Origin: Porticoccaceae bacterium
GTDB taxonomy: Bacteria > Pseudomonadota > Gammaproteobacteria > Pseudomonadales > Porticoccaceae
Assembly: GCA_030590275.1 (NCBI GenBank)
Contig: JAUUYV010000072.1
Coordinates: 1-7,653 of the forward strand
DNA length: 7,653 nucleotides
Direction of reading: 5' to 3'
Under the pieces are notes generated by a model. It was not told the DNA's origin, made no database searches, and saw only the letters and a program-made list of their open reading frames with translations. Of this stretch, positions 6,975 through 7,653 are shown in pieces (the stretch's first letter is position 1; each line of letters opens with the position of its first letter). Position numbers and translations under genes: made by a program.

Positions 6975-7298
6975 TTCTTTAGGTCTCTAATAGTGGTGCT
7001 CTGTTAGGGAAATCTATCTACCTACTCATCCCATATAGCTAATGCTGAACTGTCGTTTAGAGAACCACAAGCCAGAAGCAGTTAGCAAATATTGTGGACA
7101 CAGGCGAAAAGGGCTCTTATGCTCTGTTGGCTCCCTTACAAGGGTACGCTTCCAGAAGCTGTCGTTTTTTCCTTCAAACCTCGACGGTGGCGTGCAATAA
7201 CAATAACAATGTATCAGGGCGTCAGGCTTTAGTGCTCGCTGCTCTGAATCTACAACACCGAGCAACAGGCTCCGCAAGCCGCACTCGGACCGGATAAT
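6975..7298. other. Divergent noncoding region
   Basis: These 324 bases lie between the fusion gene and the hydrolase, which point away from each other, so promoters for both should be here; none is clear. I see two adjacent palindromes, CCCTTacAAGGG (7133-7144) and GCTTCcaGAAGC (7148-7159), the latter followed by a T-run (7165-7170), and a short CAATAA tandem run (7195-7210). The open frames on both strands have no recognisable protein features, no good ribosome sites and overlap each other, so I treat them as spurious. No tRNA T-loop sequence is present. Confidence 0.5.
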
Positions 7299-7653
7299 AT
7301 GATGATAAGTTCCACCATTAAACTAAGTATTAACCAGCAAAATATCGATATTCTTACGGGCGGCTCAGGCGAGCCACTGGTCGTGCTACACCATGATATC
7401 GGCAACCCCGGCTGGCTACCCTTTTACAACAAGCTCGCTGAAAACTTTACCATCTACATCCCTTCCCTCCCCGGATTCGATACATCAGACCGTCCCGACT
7501 GGATGCGCAGTGCTCGCGATATGGCCACCGTATGTCAGTGGATGCTTCGCGAAATGGATCTGAAGCAAAAACCTTATCTGGTCGGCCTGGGTTTTGGTGG
7601 CTGGATCGCAGCGGAGTTGGCAACTACGGCTTCCGACTCCATACGCGGTATGA
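7299..7653 (+). CDS. Alpha/beta-hydrolase fold protein, 3' truncated by window
   Basis: The first 118 codons of an alpha/beta-hydrolase gene that continues past the window. Visible fold landmarks: a first strand pair (IKLSINQQNIDIL, then GGSGEPLVVLHH, residues 7-32), an oxyanion-hole region HHDIGNPGW (31-39), the LPGFDTSDRP loop (57-66), a helix with MATVCQWMLREMDL (75-88), and the strand-elbow-helix YLVGLGFGGWIAAELA (93-108). The nucleophile position of the usual G-x-S-x-G is Gly98 (GLGFG), so the normal serine nucleophile is missing. Its acid and histidine lie beyond the window. No signal peptide, so probably cytoplasmic. Two adjacent ATGs (7299, 7302) are possible; CGGA at 7291-7294 is a weak ribosome site better spaced for the second. 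It is divergent from the fusion gene; substrate unknown. Confidence 0.85.
   Translation, partial: MMISSTIKLSINQQNIDILTGGSGEPLVVLHHDIGNPGWLPFYNKLAENFTIYIPSLPGFDTSDRPDWMRSARDMATVCQWMLREMDLKQKPYLVGLGFGGWIAAELATTASDSIRGM

Noticed and set aside
7195..7210. CAATAA tandem repeat
   Set aside because: Fewer than three copies of a 6-base unit; no evidence it is functional or variable.
7026..7297. Overlapping frames on both strands (83 and 67 codons) in the divergent gap
   Set aside because: They overlap each other, lack ribosome sites and family features, and have compositions typical of noncoding DNA.

Overview
The window looks like ordinary chromosomal DNA from a gammaproteobacterium. The best evidence is the combination of a YchJ-type protein, a secreted FKBP isomerase, a DUF6279-type lipoprotein and a PheC-like cyclohexadienyl dehydratase. 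A marine or cellulolytic relative of Cellvibrionales, Alteromonadales or Pseudomonadales would fit, but no marker here fixes the genus. I see no rRNA, tRNA, CRISPR array, insertion sequence, integrase or phage gene.

Left part (1-2995): a small YchJ/UPF0225 protein and a secreted FKBP-type peptidyl-prolyl isomerase lie on the plus strand. They converge on a DUF6279-type lipoprotein gene on the minus strand. A short exported protein of unknown function then reads rightward. It runs tail to tail into a minus-strand reading frame with no good start, which I read as the C-terminal third of a cyclase-family (PF04199-type) metal hydrolase that has lost its front: a pseudogene remnant that simple start-to-stop ORF calling would miss.

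Middle part (2996-5636): a minus-strand two-gene unit, a SulP-family anion transporter with a C-terminal STAS domain followed 24 bases later by a tandem-domain universal stress protein. A stem-loop sits just beyond the second stop codon. Upstream of the transporter are three near-identical 12-base repeats spaced 22-23 bases apart, which look like regulator-binding sites.

Right part (5637-7653): a 445-residue exported fusion protein on the minus strand joins a periplasmic (gamma-class) AroQ chorismate mutase to a PheC-type cyclohexadienyl dehydratase. Together these would convert chorismate to prephenate and then to phenylpyruvate outside the cytoplasm. Across a 324-base noncoding gap, a divergent alpha/beta-hydrolase gene begins and runs off the window. 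Its nucleophile elbow reads GLGFG, with Gly where Ser is expected.

I do not see a new multi-gene system. The observations most worth a second look are the AroQ-PheC fusion, the decayed cyclase, the Gly-elbow hydrolase and the repeat array upstream of sulP.
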